A DNA stretch of 64,000 nt from CAVZLD01 sp963776055 (GCA_963776055.1 CAVZLD010000005.1:248001-312000), one strand, 5' to 3'. Shown: positions 8,467 to 17,922, counted from the first letter of the stretch. The notes: generated from the letters alone by a model not told the origin. Translations and numbers: made by a program.

Positions 8467-9927
8467 CTACGCCGCCTGATCAGTCCCCTGCCGGTTACTC
8501 GCCGGAACCGGCGTCGCGGCCGCCCGTTGACAATACTGCTCGTATACCGCTTGCACCTCTTCCGTCGTCCGGCCCACAATCACCAACGCGAACCTGCCGT
8601 GCCGCAGCATCCCCACATTGAAAGGAATGATGCCGGCCGCCTTGCGAGGGTCAAACAGCAGTTCCTCGAAGGCAGCTCGCAATTCCGCAAACGACTTGGC
8701 ACGGGTGCGCACAACCATCGAACGAAACGCTTGCCACGGTTCCCTTTCCGGCGCCTTGCCGAAGCGGACGTTCAGTTGTTGCAGCAGGTTTGTCGGATAG
8801 GCGGACGCGGAAACGCGCGCGTTCAGTTCGGCGAAGAAAAACTGCCGTTCGCCGCTACCCGGTTGCTCGTATTCGCAGAAGTCGAAGCTCTGATATCCGG
8901 TGATTCGCCGATCGCGCAGCCACACGCAGAATTTTTGCGCCGCCGCCAGCATTTCCTCCGTCCGTGTCGCATGGCTGGGATAGCAATGGCCTTGGTGCCG
9001 CAGACGCTGATCCAAGATTTGATCGCTGATCGACAGGCAAGAGATTTTCTGGTCGCGAGGGTCAATGAACATGCTGATGTGTGGCGAAACCAAAACCTCG
9101 TAGAACGGTTCGACCAGAAACACCGAGTTGACTCCATGGCGACAGGCCTCTTCCAGCCGCTGCCATTGGCTCCGATCGCCCGGCCTGACCAGGAACACCG
9201 ACGAGCCGAAGGCGCCGTGAACGCCGCGCACGATCGCGCAGCCCGTCACCGCCGCGTGTTTGGCAACCGCTCGGCGAAGCGAGATCTGGCCGGCCTTGTG
9301 CGTCACACTGCCCGGCATCAGCCGGACGACATCGCCAGGGGGCAGGGGCAAGCCCAATTCGGCGGCCTTCTGACGCACGTACTGTTTGTCGTGCAGCTTG
9401 ATGATCCGCCCCGGATAACTGTTAACCAGGTGCACCGGCTTATGGATCAAGGAAGCCAGCCGGCACTGTAACAGTGCATCCGTCTCGCTGGAAACATAAC
9501 AGTGAAGCCAGGAGTCCGGACCCTCGCTCATCAGATCGGCGACGCGTCGGAGACAGTGAGTTTGCTGTAGGAGTCGAACGAGTAACGGGTTCGACTGCCG
9601 TTCCGGTCCGATCGCTGGCAAGGCGATCACGTGCGACGGGGCCGGGCCCAGCCCGAGACTCCGCAAGTATTCCAAGTAGTCCGGCGGCACGACATGCGGC
9701 AGGCAAACCACATCCCCCTCGCGCGCGAGCAACGGCGCTCGTTCGGCAAACCGCTCGACGCCGGCCAAGGGGCCATTGCCATCCCGCAGGCCGGGAATCG
9801 GCGAAAGGCAATGGAGCAGCAATTGGCGGGAGAAACGGGGCGTCGCGTCGAACGCCATCCGGCGCGAACGGGGCTCGCCCGCGGGATCGGTGGAACTGTG
9901 AGATGCAATCTGGCCTGCCGTGCTCAT
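8467..9927 (-). CDS. ATP-grasp enzyme with long N-terminal pre-grasp region (486 aa)
   Basis: Predicted ATP-grasp ligase, substrate unknown. Residues 1-170 form a pre-grasp domain (GDVVCLPHVVPPDYLEYL; WLHCYVSSETDALLQ). The ATP-grasp proper begins at KLHDKQYVRQKAAELGLPLP; CAIVRGVHGAFGSSVFLV is the ATP-binding strand-loop, and FFAELNARVSASAYP carries the Mg-binding E-x-N. The C-terminal 100 residues (IIPFNVGMLRHGRFALVIVG) look like a lid domain. The layout resembles the pre-ATP-grasp peptide ligases (PGM1-like) more than RimK or D-Ala ligases; this is inference. It starts 5 bp after the membrane protein gene. Confidence 0.75.
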   Translation of the reverse strand: MSTAGQIASHSSTDPAGEPRSRRMAFDATPRFSRQLLLHCLSPIPGLRDGNGPLAGVERFAERAPLLAREGDVVCLPHVVPPDYLEYLRSLGLGPAPSHVIALPAIGPERQSNPLLVRLLQQTHCLRRVADLMSEGPDSWLHCYVSSETDALLQCRLASLIHKPVHLVNSYPGRIIKLHDKQYVRQKAAELGLPLPPGDVVRLMPGSVTHKAGQISLRRAVAKHAAVTGCAIVRGVHGAFGSSVFLVRPGDRSQWQRLEEACRHGVNSVFLVEPFYEVLVSPHISMFIDPRDQKISCLSISDQILDQRLRHQGHCYPSHATRTEEMLAAAQKFCVWLRDRRITGYQSFDFCEYEQPGSGERQFFFAELNARVSASAYPTNLLQQLNVRFGKAPEREPWQAFRSMVVRTRAKSFAELRAAFEELLFDPRKAAGIIPFNVGMLRHGRFALVIVGRTTEEVQAVYEQYCQRAAATPVPASNRQGTDQAA

Positions 9928-9932
9928 GCTGC

Positions 9933-10451
9933 CTATTCCGTCGTTGTTCGTATCAACCCGGGGTCGCCCACCGGGAGATAGAAGAATCGACCTTGAGCGT
10001 CAAGGTCGATCGGCGACATTTCGCGGGGTGGGCTGACAGCCCCATCGAGGATCAGCGGTGGTTTGCCGTACCGCTGGCGTAAGCGATCGACCGAGTGCCG
10101 CACGCGGGGGATCTGGATCAACCGACGTTCCAGTCGCATTTTGCCCGGAAAGTCGATCAGCATCAGACCGATCAAGACGGTCAGAACTCCCTGCCCTGGG
10201 ATGCCGGGCAACGACAGCAACAGCCCCAGGATCACCACGGCGATCCCCAAGAGATTCTTCAGCAGATGGAGTCCCAGGCGCGCGATCGGGTGGTGATCGA
10301 CCCACAGCGCCCGTTCCGAACGCTCCAGAAAATACGTGACCGGCAACCGCACCAGCATCACGCCGACGATCAACAGGCTCACCACCACCGTCAGGCCGTA
10401 CACGACCAGCACGGTGAAGACATAGACGAGGATCTCGAAAGGGGAGTCCAT
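9933..10451 (-). CDS. Small integral membrane protein, PGPGW-like
   Basis: A 172-residue protein with two or three predicted membrane spans: ILVYVFTVLVVYGLTVVVSL, then LLKNLLGIAVVILGLLLSLP and VLTVLIGLMLIDFPG. The loop PGIPGQG lies where PGPGW-family transmembrane proteins carry their motif. A basic cytoplasmic tail follows (GKMRLERRLIQIPRVRHSV). It is the first gene of the set with the two ATP-grasp genes (5-bp gap), so the enzymes may work at the membrane. Confidence 0.7.
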   Translation of the reverse strand: MDSPFEILVYVFTVLVVYGLTVVVSLLIVGVMLVRLPVTYFLERSERALWVDHHPIARLGLHLLKNLLGIAVVILGLLLSLPGIPGQGVLTVLIGLMLIDFPGKMRLERRLIQIPRVRHSVDRLRQRYGKPPLILDGAVSPPREMSPIDLDAQGRFFYLPVGDPGLIRTTTE

Positions 10452-10529
10452 CTTCGTAGGGGAACTGGCGGAGAATTCCGGCCCGAGCTGCTCTGGCTGC
10501 GCATCCCACTCGGCCGGCTCAGGGCTGAC

Positions 10530-11087
10530 TCAAGAACAACTCCGGCGGATGCAACTTGGGGTGGGCCCCCGGTTGGAGCCACTGGCATTCTGCGGGCGAT
10601 CATCTTGCGTTCGACGGATCAGGGCGAGCGCCGTTTCGACCATCACAGGCACAACCGCCGCGACGGGAGGCGAGAGTTGAACATCCTGCAATTCGAAGGT
10701 GACGCCGCGGGAGGTCAGCAAGTACGTTTCGGGAGCTCTCTCGTAAAACTGCTGCGTAAACGCGAGTAGCGCTTCCACGGTCAGAGTGTGGGCCATGGAG
10801 GCGGCCGAGTCGAGATCCGGCTCCACTCGGCAGCAGGCCACCTGCCCGACGGTTCCCTCCGTGGACGCGTCCAGAAAGATCGCCAGCTTCACATCGGCGA
10901 GCTCCGCCACCAATTCGGTCGTCAGGATCTCTTCCGTCAGGACGCGGACCGTATCGTCCGACAACTGCCTCTCGATCTCCTCGGCGACGACCTGGCCGAG
11001 CGCATCGTCACCGCGAATCGAGTTTCCGTAGCCGATGACAAGGATGTCGCCGGTACGGTGCAGCTCAGGAGTTCCGGACGAGCTCAT
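10530..11087 (-). CDS. hoxW: [NiFe]-hydrogenase maturation protease
   Basis: HyaD/HybD-family endopeptidase that removes the C-terminal tail of the hydrogenase large subunit after nickel insertion. The start of the fold, ILVIGYGNSIRGDDALG, is intact, as are the nickel-sensing acids (E near AEEIERQ, D in IFLDAS) and the His in MAHTL. The ATG at 11087 overlaps the 3' end of hoxH by 23 bp, which supports translational coupling and assigns this protease to HoxH. It is the last gene of the hydrogenase array. The C-terminus (NRGPTPSCIRRSCS) is poorly typical and may be affected by an indel. Confidence 0.85.
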   Translation of the reverse strand: MSSSGTPELHRTGDILVIGYGNSIRGDDALGQVVAEEIERQLSDDTVRVLTEEILTTELVAELADVKLAIFLDASTEGTVGQVACCRVEPDLDSAASMAHTLTVEALLAFTQQFYERAPETYLLTSRGVTFELQDVQLSPPVAAVVPVMVETALALIRRTQDDRPQNASGSNRGPTPSCIRRSCS

Positions 11088-12495
11088 CCTGCAACTGACC
11101 TTGGGCATCGAACAACTGGACGCGGAGCGGCATCTGGCCGACGGCGTGGGAAGCACAACTCAGGCACGGGTCGTAGCACCGGATGACGGACTCGACCCGG
11201 TTCAGCATGCCTTCCTGAAGCTTATTCCCTTCGACGTAGGTCTGCGCGACCTGTTTGACACTGCGATTCATCGCCAGGTTATTGTGTCCGGTGGCAATGA
11301 TCAGGTTCATCCAGCTCATCAGGCTGTCGTCGTCGATTTTGTAGTGATGAATCAGCGTGCCGCGGGGTGCCTCGGCCACGCCGATGCCCTCCTCACGGTT
11401 TCCGCGAGCACGAGCCCGAACGCGGTCGTTCAGGATCTCCGGATCTTCCAGCAGTTCCTGGATCCGTTCCATCGCATAGATGATTTCCACCAGGCGTGCG
11501 TAGTGGTAATGGAAACTGCTGGTGACCAGGTGATCGGCTTGCAAAGCGCGGAACTCGTCGAGAGCTTCGTCGGCGCACGGCGTACCGCAGGAATCGCAGT
11601 TATTCAACCGCGCGAGCGGACCTACGCGATAGATCCCTTGCGGATATCCCATTCGCTTGTAATACGGCGACTTCATGTACGAGAACGGTTCGACCGCCTC
11701 ACCGATCAGCTTCTGGTAATCGGTGCTGGGCACTTTGTCCTCGAGGATGCTGCCGGAGGCATCCTTCATTCGCAGTACGCCGTCGTAGTGTTCCAGGTTG
11801 CCCTTGGGAGTCACGAGGCTGAGGAAAAGCGTGTGGAAGTTGCCAAAGTTTTCGGCTTCGTGCTTGAACTTGCCGCTCAGATGTTTGAAAAACTCGTAGG
11901 TGCGTTCGGCGATCTGAAGTCCTTCGGGGACGAGCGCCAGCATCTCATCGCGTTTCTCGGCGGTCAGCGGTTCATTCACGCCACCGGGGACCATCCACCC
12001 GGGGTGAATCTTTTTACCCCCCAGGATCTGGATCATCGTCTGGCCGATCTGCCGCAGTCGGATTCCATCGCGCACCATCTGCGGATCGGCTTTCAGCACG
12101 CCGAAGATATTCCGATGGGCCGGATCCGAGTCGAAGCCGAGCAACAGGTCGGGCGAAGAGAGGTGGAAAAAGGAAAGTGCGTGCGATTGGGCCAGCTGCG
12201 CGAGGTTCATGATGCGCCGCAGTTTGGCGGCCGTCGGCGGAATCGTCACACTCAGCAACTCGTCGCAGGCCTTGGAGGAGGCGACGAGGTGGCTGACCGG
12301 GCAGATGCCGCACGTGCGGGCGGTCAACGAAGGCATCTCGAAAAACGGACGCCCTTCGCAGAATTTTTCGAATCCGCGGAACTGGGTTAGGTGAAACTTG
12401 GCGTCTTCGACCGTGCCTTCGTCATCGAGATGCAGCGTGATGTGGGCATGACCCTCGATGCGAGTCAACGGGCTGATGTTAATCGTACGGGACAT
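11065..12495 (-). CDS. hoxH: NAD-coupled [NiFe] hydrogenase large subunit
   Basis: Catalytic subunit of the cytoplasmic bidirectional hydrogenase (group 3d); carries the NiFe(CN)2CO site. Ligand motifs are complete: L1 TARTCGICPVSH near residue 60 and L2 RCYDPCLSCASHA near the C-terminus. The L2 motif is followed by a 21-residue tail, longer than the usual cleaved peptide after the His. The gene order hoxE-F-U-Y-H and the subunit set define group 3d instead of 3b or 3c. It starts 4 bp after the hoxY stop. Confidence 0.95.
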   Translation of the reverse strand: MSRTINISPLTRIEGHAHITLHLDDEGTVEDAKFHLTQFRGFEKFCEGRPFFEMPSLTARTCGICPVSHLVASSKACDELLSVTIPPTAAKLRRIMNLAQLAQSHALSFFHLSSPDLLLGFDSDPAHRNIFGVLKADPQMVRDGIRLRQIGQTMIQILGGKKIHPGWMVPGGVNEPLTAEKRDEMLALVPEGLQIAERTYEFFKHLSGKFKHEAENFGNFHTLFLSLVTPKGNLEHYDGVLRMKDASGSILEDKVPSTDYQKLIGEAVEPFSYMKSPYYKRMGYPQGIYRVGPLARLNNCDSCGTPCADEALDEFRALQADHLVTSSFHYHYARLVEIIYAMERIQELLEDPEILNDRVRARARGNREEGIGVAEAPRGTLIHHYKIDDDSLMSWMNLIIATGHNNLAMNRSVKQVAQTYVEGNKLQEGMLNRVESVIRCYDPCLSCASHAVGQMPLRVQLFDAQGQLQDELVRNS

Positions 12496-12499
12496 GGAA

Positions 12500-13042
12500 T
12501 CACGCTCCGAAACGGGTGACAGAGGTAGTGTCGGGAACGCGGCCGGCCAGCAGCTCGGTCAACACATGCCAGATCGCGTCGGCCGAGGGAGGGCACCCTT
12601 GAATGAAAAGGTCGACCGGAACTACCGCGTGGAGCGGCAAGACTTTACTCAGGAGACTCGGCACTCCTTGCGTGGGGCGCTGGGGCCGCGTCTGCACGTT
12701 CTCCAGGAAGGCGCGATCAAACACCTCCTCCAGGTCAAACGTGTTCCGCATGGCCGGCACGTTGCCGCTGACCGCGCAATCCCCCAGGCTGATCAGGAAT
12801 TTGCAGTGTTTGCGAAACATCCGCGCCTTTTCGAGGTCTTCCTCGGTGCTAACAGCCCCTTCGAGGATCCCCAAATCGACCTCTTCGGGCATCTTTTTGC
12901 TGTCAACCAGCGGGCTGTAGACGACTTCGCATTTCTGCGCAAACTCGATCAACCGCTGATCCAAATCGAGGAAGGACATGTGACAGCCCGAGCAGCCATC
13001 GAGCCAGGTCGTGGCGACGGTGATTTTCTTCCCTTCGGTCAT
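12500..13042 (-). CDS. hoxY: NAD-coupled [NiFe] hydrogenase small subunit
   Basis: Short (180 residue) electron-transfer subunit of the Hox enzyme, carrying one proximal [4Fe-4S] cluster: LDGCSGCHMS, LGDCAVSGNVP and IQGCPPSADA supply the four cysteines. The lack of medial and distal clusters is normal for HoxY. The ATG at 13042 overlaps the hoxU stop codon (ATGA), so translation is coupled; a longer open frame upstream is only the hoxU shadow. Confidence 0.95.
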   Translation of the reverse strand: MTEGKKITVATTWLDGCSGCHMSFLDLDQRLIEFAQKCEVVYSPLVDSKKMPEEVDLGILEGAVSTEEDLEKARMFRKHCKFLISLGDCAVSGNVPAMRNTFDLEEVFDRAFLENVQTRPQRPTQGVPSLLSKVLPLHAVVPVDLFIQGCPPSADAIWHVLTELLAGRVPDTTSVTRFGA

Positions 13043-13767
13043 TGTCGGCCTTTCATTTGCCACAGGTAGGGCAGAAATTCCCGGTTCTTTTCCATTTCGC
13101 CCGCGGCGGTGCCCTTCCGCACCAAGGCGCCGGTGGGACAGACCTGCACGCACTTCCCGCAACTCGTACAGGAATCGCTTTCCCCCCAGGGGCGATGCAA
13201 ATCCGTAATCACACTCGACTCAATCCCGCGGCCCAGCACATCCCAAGTGTGAGCTCCTTCGATCTCATCACAGACGCGCACGCAGCGAGTGCAGAGCACG
13301 CACCGATTGTGATCGACACGAAACAGGTCGTGAGAGGAATCGACATGGTACCGCGCGTCGCGGTAGGCCACGCGGAGGTGATCGACACCACAGGCTTTGG
13401 CCAGTGACTGCAGATCGCAGTGACCATTGGATACGCAAACCGAACAAACATGGTTCCGCTCCGCGAAGAGCAGTTCCAGAATCATCCGGCGATAGCGTTG
13501 CAGAGCTTCGGAGTCGGAACGGATCTGCATCCCTTCCGCGACACGCGTTGAGCAGGCGCAGACGAGCCGATCCGTGCCCACGACCTCCACCATGCAGAGC
13601 CGACAGGCGCCCCAGACACTCAGTCCTTCCAAATAACACAACGTCGGAATCTGGATCCCATTCTGGCGCACGACCTGGAGGATCGATTCATCCTCACGGC
13701 CACTCACGTCAGTGTCATCAATTTTCAGCGTAAAAACGCGCAGCTGTGGTGCAGTTTGGGTCGGCAT
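13039..13767 (-). CDS. hoxU: Hydrogenase diaphorase subunit with Fe-S clusters
   Basis: NuoG-N-like subunit linking HoxF to HoxY, 242 residues. In order it shows an N-terminal [2Fe-2S] ferredoxin domain (CYLEG, GACRLC), the CSVCVSNGHC segment of the NuoG-type cluster, and two ferredoxin-like clusters, CVLCTRCVRVC and CTSCGKCVQVCPTG. It ends overlapping hoxY by 4 bp and begins 11 bp after hoxF. Confidence 0.94.
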   Translation of the reverse strand: MPTQTAPQLRVFTLKIDDTDVSGREDESILQVVRQNGIQIPTLCYLEGLSVWGACRLCMVEVVGTDRLVCACSTRVAEGMQIRSDSEALQRYRRMILELLFAERNHVCSVCVSNGHCDLQSLAKACGVDHLRVAYRDARYHVDSSHDLFRVDHNRCVLCTRCVRVCDEIEGAHTWDVLGRGIESSVITDLHRPWGESDSCTSCGKCVQVCPTGALVRKGTAAGEMEKNREFLPYLWQMKGRQ

Positions 13768-13778
13768 GGAAAACCTTT

Positions 13779-15425
13779 TTAGCGAGCCTCAGTCGCCGCT
13801 TCGACCAGATAATCGGCCGGTCGCAGCTTCTCTTCGTACTCATGTCGAAAGTATCGTAGGGTGCTCAGCACGGGATTGGGAGCGGTTTGTCCCAAACCAC
13901 AGAGACTGGTCATTTTCACCACTTCACACATCTCTTCCAGCAACTCCAGGTCGGCGGCAGTCGCCTTTCCTTGAGCGATTTTGTCGAGCAGTTTGTACAT
14001 GTGGTAGGTGCCGGCGCGGCAGGGGATGCACTTACCGCAGGATTCCGTCATACAGAACTCCATGAAGTACCGCGCGACATCGACCATCGAGGAGGTATGA
14101 TCCATCACGATCATGCCGCCGGAGCCCATAATCGAACCGGCCGACTTGAGCGAATCGTATTCGACCGGCATGTCGAGATACTGTTCGGGCAGACAGCCGC
14201 CGGACGGCCCGCCGGTTTGCACCGCCTTGAACCGTCGGCCTTCTGGAATTCCCCCTCCGATGTCTTCGATGATCTCCCGAAGCGGGATCCCCATCGGGAT
14301 TTCGATCAGCCCCGTGTTCTCGATCTGGCCCGCGAGAGCAAAGACTTTCGTTCCTTTGGAGGTTTCGGAGCCGATCCCGGCGAACCATTCGCCGCCACGG
14401 CGGACGATCGGCGCGATGTTCGCCAGCGTTTCGACGTTATTGATCAAGGTTGGATTTCCCCACAGACCCGACTCCGCCGGATAGGGTGGTCGCGGAACCG
14501 GCTGGCCACGTTCGCCTTCGATCGAAGCCATCAACGCGGTTTCCTCACCGCAGACGAACGCACCGGCCCCCAGTCGCAACTCGATCTGAAAAGTAAACGG
14601 CGTTTCGCAAATATTCTGTCCCAGGAAGCCGCGCCGCGTCGCCTGCCGAATCGCAATCTGCAACCGGTCAATCGCCAACGGATACTCAGCGCGAATGTAG
14701 ATGTATCCCTGGCTGGCGCCGACGGCGTAGGCGGCCAACGCCATCCCTTCCAGCACGCGGTGCGGATCCGACTCGAGCACCGCTCGATCCATGAACGCTC
14801 CCGGATCGCCTTCATCCGCATTGCAGATGACGTACTTCTGATTGCCGGGAGCTTTCGCCACGGTCGCCCACTTCAACCCGGAAGGATACCCGCCGCCACC
14901 TCGGCCGCGCAGGCCACTCGTGGTCACCTCCCGCAACACTTCCTCGGGGGACATCCCCGAGAGGGCTTGCACGAGCGCCTGGTAGCCTTCCGCCGCGATG
15001 TAGTCGTCGATTTGCTCCGGATTGATGACGCCGGAGTTCTCCAGCACGATCTTTTCCTGCCGTTCGAAAAACGGCACATTCGAAGGACAACGCAAGCGAT
15101 CCACCGGCACATCACCGATGCTCTGCACCAATTCGGCGGCATCCCCCGACTGCACATCGCGGTACAGGACACGTTTTTCGTGTTCGCCTCGCGTATCGAA
15201 TTCGACGAGCGGACCGGCGGAACAGAGTCCCATGCAGCCGACCGGTTTCAACTCCACCTGCTCGGACAAGCCATGTTCGTTCAGCTTTGCCTGCAAGCTA
15301 TCCAGCACCTTATCCGCTCCAGACGATTGACAGCCGGCCGCGTTGCAGACGCGCACACAGACTTTCCGGGCCTTGCCCTGTTCTCGCAATTCGGCCGCCA
15401 ATTCCAGCAGTTCATCCAAGGTCAT
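13779..15425 (-). CDS. hoxF: Hydrogenase diaphorase, NAD/FMN subunit
   Basis: NuoF-like subunit that exchanges electrons with NAD(H), 548 residues. The N-terminal thioredoxin-like [2Fe-2S] domain has VCNAAGCQS and KPVGCMGLCSAGP. The FMN/NADH site is GRGGGGYPSGLKW with CNADEGDPGAFMDRAVLE. The C-terminal [4Fe-4S] motif is SCGKCIPCRAGT. The ATG at 15425 lies 3 bp after the hoxE stop, and MTLDELLELAAELREQ is the usual start; an upstream in-frame extension falls inside hoxE. Confidence 0.95.
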   Translation of the reverse strand: MTLDELLELAAELREQGKARKVCVRVCNAAGCQSSGADKVLDSLQAKLNEHGLSEQVELKPVGCMGLCSAGPLVEFDTRGEHEKRVLYRDVQSGDAAELVQSIGDVPVDRLRCPSNVPFFERQEKIVLENSGVINPEQIDDYIAAEGYQALVQALSGMSPEEVLREVTTSGLRGRGGGGYPSGLKWATVAKAPGNQKYVICNADEGDPGAFMDRAVLESDPHRVLEGMALAAYAVGASQGYIYIRAEYPLAIDRLQIAIRQATRRGFLGQNICETPFTFQIELRLGAGAFVCGEETALMASIEGERGQPVPRPPYPAESGLWGNPTLINNVETLANIAPIVRRGGEWFAGIGSETSKGTKVFALAGQIENTGLIEIPMGIPLREIIEDIGGGIPEGRRFKAVQTGGPSGGCLPEQYLDMPVEYDSLKSAGSIMGSGGMIVMDHTSSMVDVARYFMEFCMTESCGKCIPCRAGTYHMYKLLDKIAQGKATAADLELLEEMCEVVKMTSLCGLGQTAPNPVLSTLRYFRHEYEEKLRPADYLVEAATEAR

Positions 15426-15427
15426 CG

Positions 15428-15922
15428 TCAGGTCAACTCCTCGAGCCGCGACAGCAGCCCGCTCGTATTCTGCTTGCCCAGCACCTGACCGTCGACGACG
15501 GCCGCGGGTGCCAGCCCACAGGCCCCCAGGCACCGCGCGCTGAGAACCGAAATGCGATCATCACTCGTTGTCTCGCCAGGTACGACACTGAACCGCTGCT
15601 GAATCCCGTCCAGCAACTCGCCGGCCCCCTTGATGTAGCAAGCGGTTCCCGTACACACGACGCACGCGTGGCGGCCCTGCGGCTTCAGGCTGAACAGATG
15701 ATAGAACGTAGCAACGCCGTACACCTTGCTCAGCGGCAACCCGAGACTCCGACCCACGTATTGCATGGCGTCCTCGTCGATAAACCCGAACGCGCTTTGC
15801 ACGGTGTGCAGCGTTTCGATCAGCGCATGGCCGGTATACCCATTCCGACGCATCGTGACATCCACCAGCTTCCAACGCTTGTCGTCAGACGGTGGTTCCG
15901 GCTTTTTTCTCGCGATCAGCAT
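15428..15922 (-). CDS. hoxE: Hydrogenase diaphorase subunit, NuoE-like
   Basis: NuoE-type [2Fe-2S] subunit, 164 residues. Cluster ligands are seen in VVCTGTACYIKGA and SARCLGACGLAPA. A clear AAGGAG site lies 9 bp before the ATG. It opens the hoxEFUYH-W run; 160 bp separate it from the end of hypA, so it may share the upstream transcript or have its own promoter in 15923-16082. Nothing else was seen in that gap. Confidence 0.93.
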   Translation of the reverse strand: MLIARKKPEPPSDDKRWKLVDVTMRRNGYTGHALIETLHTVQSAFGFIDEDAMQYVGRSLGLPLSKVYGVATFYHLFSLKPQGRHACVVCTGTACYIKGAGELLDGIQQRFSVVPGETTSDDRISVLSARCLGACGLAPAAVVDGQVLGKQNTSGLLSRLEELT

Positions 15923-16082
15923 GGGATCGGCTCCTTCACGGACAAAGAGCAGAGCGCCCTAACCGGGCCTCGCCAGGTGGCACATAGCAAACCGTCAATC
16001 CTAATCGTTTCTCGCGATTTCCGGTAGGCCTAACGCGGCGATAACGGCGCGATTGCACACTCGCTTTGAGCGTTTTGAACGT

Positions 16083-16443
16083 TTAGGAATCGCGTGTGTT
16101 CAGATCTTCCAGCGCGACACTCTCGAGCAACAAATCTTCGCCCTGGATGGTGTCTACCTGACGGCATTCGCACGCCGGACACTGGAAGCAGAATTGCTGA
16201 ACGGAAAATTCTTGATGACAGGCAGAACAGCGCACGCAAGGGCACCGTACGCAGCTCCAGCGCAGCCCCGCGCACCGGGGAATCGTCCACGAGCAGCTCG
16301 TAAGCACTGCGAAACAGCTCCGGTTCCACACCGGAGAACTCGCCGACACAAACCCGGATGGTGTGGACTCGCTGAGCACCATGTTCTTGCATCAGCGAGA
16401 CCACTTGCTGCAGCAAAGACTCAACAAGTGAGGCTTCATGCAT
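16083..16443 (-). CDS. hypA: Hydrogenase nickel-incorporation protein HypA (frame-disrupted)
   Basis: Zinc/nickel metallochaperone for hydrogenase maturation. The N-terminal half MHEASLVESLLQQVVSLMQE, including the Ni-binding MHE, is in one frame. The zinc domain (VRCSACHQEF, then FQCPACECRQVDTIQGEDLL) is in another. The frames join near 16240, inside LRTVPLR|VRCSAC, exactly where an intact HypA would pass from one to the other. Total length would be about 119 residues, normal for the family. It overlaps hyhL by 8 bp. No hypB-F genes are in the window. Confidence 0.85.
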
Positions 16444-17761
16444 CGTCGGTCGAGCCTGGACGATCGGACCGATCGAGTGTCATCTTCAGGAAGTGCGTAG
16501 CGCAGCTGATGCACGGATCGTAGTTGCGAATCATGTGCTCGCAGCACCGCGTTGCCTCGGCATCGGTCAAGCTGACAACCATCGGCACGTAGGCCCGCAG
16601 ATCTTCCTCAATCTGCGGTTGGTTCTGCGACGTGGGCGGAGTGATTTTCGCTTCCGCGATCAAGCCATCGTCACCGATCCGATAGCGATGATAGATTAAT
16701 CCGCGGGGTGCCTCGGTGGCGTGGCATCCTTCGCCGGCTTTGGGCTCGTACGGAATGCGACTGACTTGGGGCGCGCGGTTGTACGCCGAGACAATTTCGA
16801 TGGCATCTTCGAACGCCACAATGCATTCAATGGCGCGCGCGACGATGCTCTTGAAGTTATTCCCGGACGGCCAATCGATTCCACATTGTTCGGCGTACCG
16901 TTTGGCGGTCGGCGTCAACTGGTCGAAGCAGTTATTCACGCGGGCCAGTGGGCCGACCAGATAGGGCGTCCGATCAGGCAACCGGGCGCTGTGCAGCGCC
17001 GTGCTCTGCTTCGCGTGGAATTCCTGGTAATTCTGTTCATACTCTTCCACGGGGATTTCCGGTCCTTTCGACGAGAAGACCTTCCCATCGTTCATCGGAA
17101 ATTCCTTGGGGTGTTTCAGCGAAACGCAATCGTAGTCCATTTCCAGATCGGGGAAATCGAACGTGCTGACCAGCTCCAGGATTTCGATGGAGGCCTGCAG
17201 GCCCCACTTCAGATCCGGCAGCATCTCTTTGAGTGCCTCCGGACGCGGGGCCCGATAAAAACCGCCCACGGTTACGTTAATCGGATGAACCGCGCGGCCA
17301 CCGATGATATCGAGCAGGTCGTTGCCGATCTTCTTGAGCCGCAGGCCCCGTTCCACGGCGGGACGATGGTCAGCGGCCATCGTGATTCCGCTTTCGTAGC
17401 CCAGGAAGTCCGGGGCGTGCAGGAGGTGGATGTGTAGCCCGTGGCTTTCAATCCACTCGGCGCAATACAACAACCGGCGAAGCGTGCGGATTTCGGGGGT
17501 GACGGAAATCCCCAGCGCCTTTTCCAAGGCATGGCACGAGCTCATCTGGTAAGCGACCGGGCAAATCCCGCAAATCCGCGCGGTGATGTCCGGCACTTCA
17601 TGGATCTCTCGCCCGCGCAGGAAGCTCTCAAAGAAACGCGGCGGCTCATAGATGTTCAATTCCACGTGTTCGACGCGGTCGCCCTCCAGCTTGACATACA
17701 GGGCGCCTTCGCCTTCGACACGCGAAAGGGCTTTCACTTCGAATGTTCGATTTGCCGGCAT
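16436..17761 (-). CDS. hyhL: NADP-coupled [NiFe] hydrogenase (group 3b) large subunit
   Basis: Catalytic alpha subunit of a sulfhydrogenase-type bidirectional enzyme, 441 residues. NiFe ligands are in ITARICGICPVAYQ and RNYDPCISCATHF. It is only distantly similar to HoxH in this window, and its partners (small, FAD and 4Fe-4S subunits just upstream) are those of HyhBGSL/HydBGDA. After the L2 His the tail is FLKMTLDRSDRPGSTDDA, which a maturation protease would have to cut or which is retained. It overlaps hypA by 8 bp. Confidence 0.93.
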   Translation of the reverse strand: MPANRTFEVKALSRVEGEGALYVKLEGDRVEHVELNIYEPPRFFESFLRGREIHEVPDITARICGICPVAYQMSSCHALEKALGISVTPEIRTLRRLLYCAEWIESHGLHIHLLHAPDFLGYESGITMAADHRPAVERGLRLKKIGNDLLDIIGGRAVHPINVTVGGFYRAPRPEALKEMLPDLKWGLQASIEILELVSTFDFPDLEMDYDCVSLKHPKEFPMNDGKVFSSKGPEIPVEEYEQNYQEFHAKQSTALHSARLPDRTPYLVGPLARVNNCFDQLTPTAKRYAEQCGIDWPSGNNFKSIVARAIECIVAFEDAIEIVSAYNRAPQVSRIPYEPKAGEGCHATEAPRGLIYHRYRIGDDGLIAEAKITPPTSQNQPQIEEDLRAYVPMVVSLTDAEATRCCEHMIRNYDPCISCATHFLKMTLDRSDRPGSTDDA

Positions 17762-17922
17762 GGGTCAGACTCTCTTTGATGGGGAGACGGGTCGAATTCG
17801 GACGGTATCGGGACAATGCGAGGCATCCGAAGACTCCTCGGCCAAGGCCCTCCATCCACCGCGGGAGGGAGGGCAATTCGTGGGCGGGAACGGCCAACGG
17901 CCCGACCCGCCGCACGGAGACA

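Noticed and set aside
13887..15488. 533-codon plus-strand frame opposite hoxF
   Set aside because: Antisense of a conserved gene in GC-rich DNA; no start site or domain supports it.
17646..17922. C-terminal extension of hyhS into hyhL
   Set aside because: The sequence after NAYAP is not family-like; the neighbouring frame gives the conserved EFR ending and a stop before hyhL.
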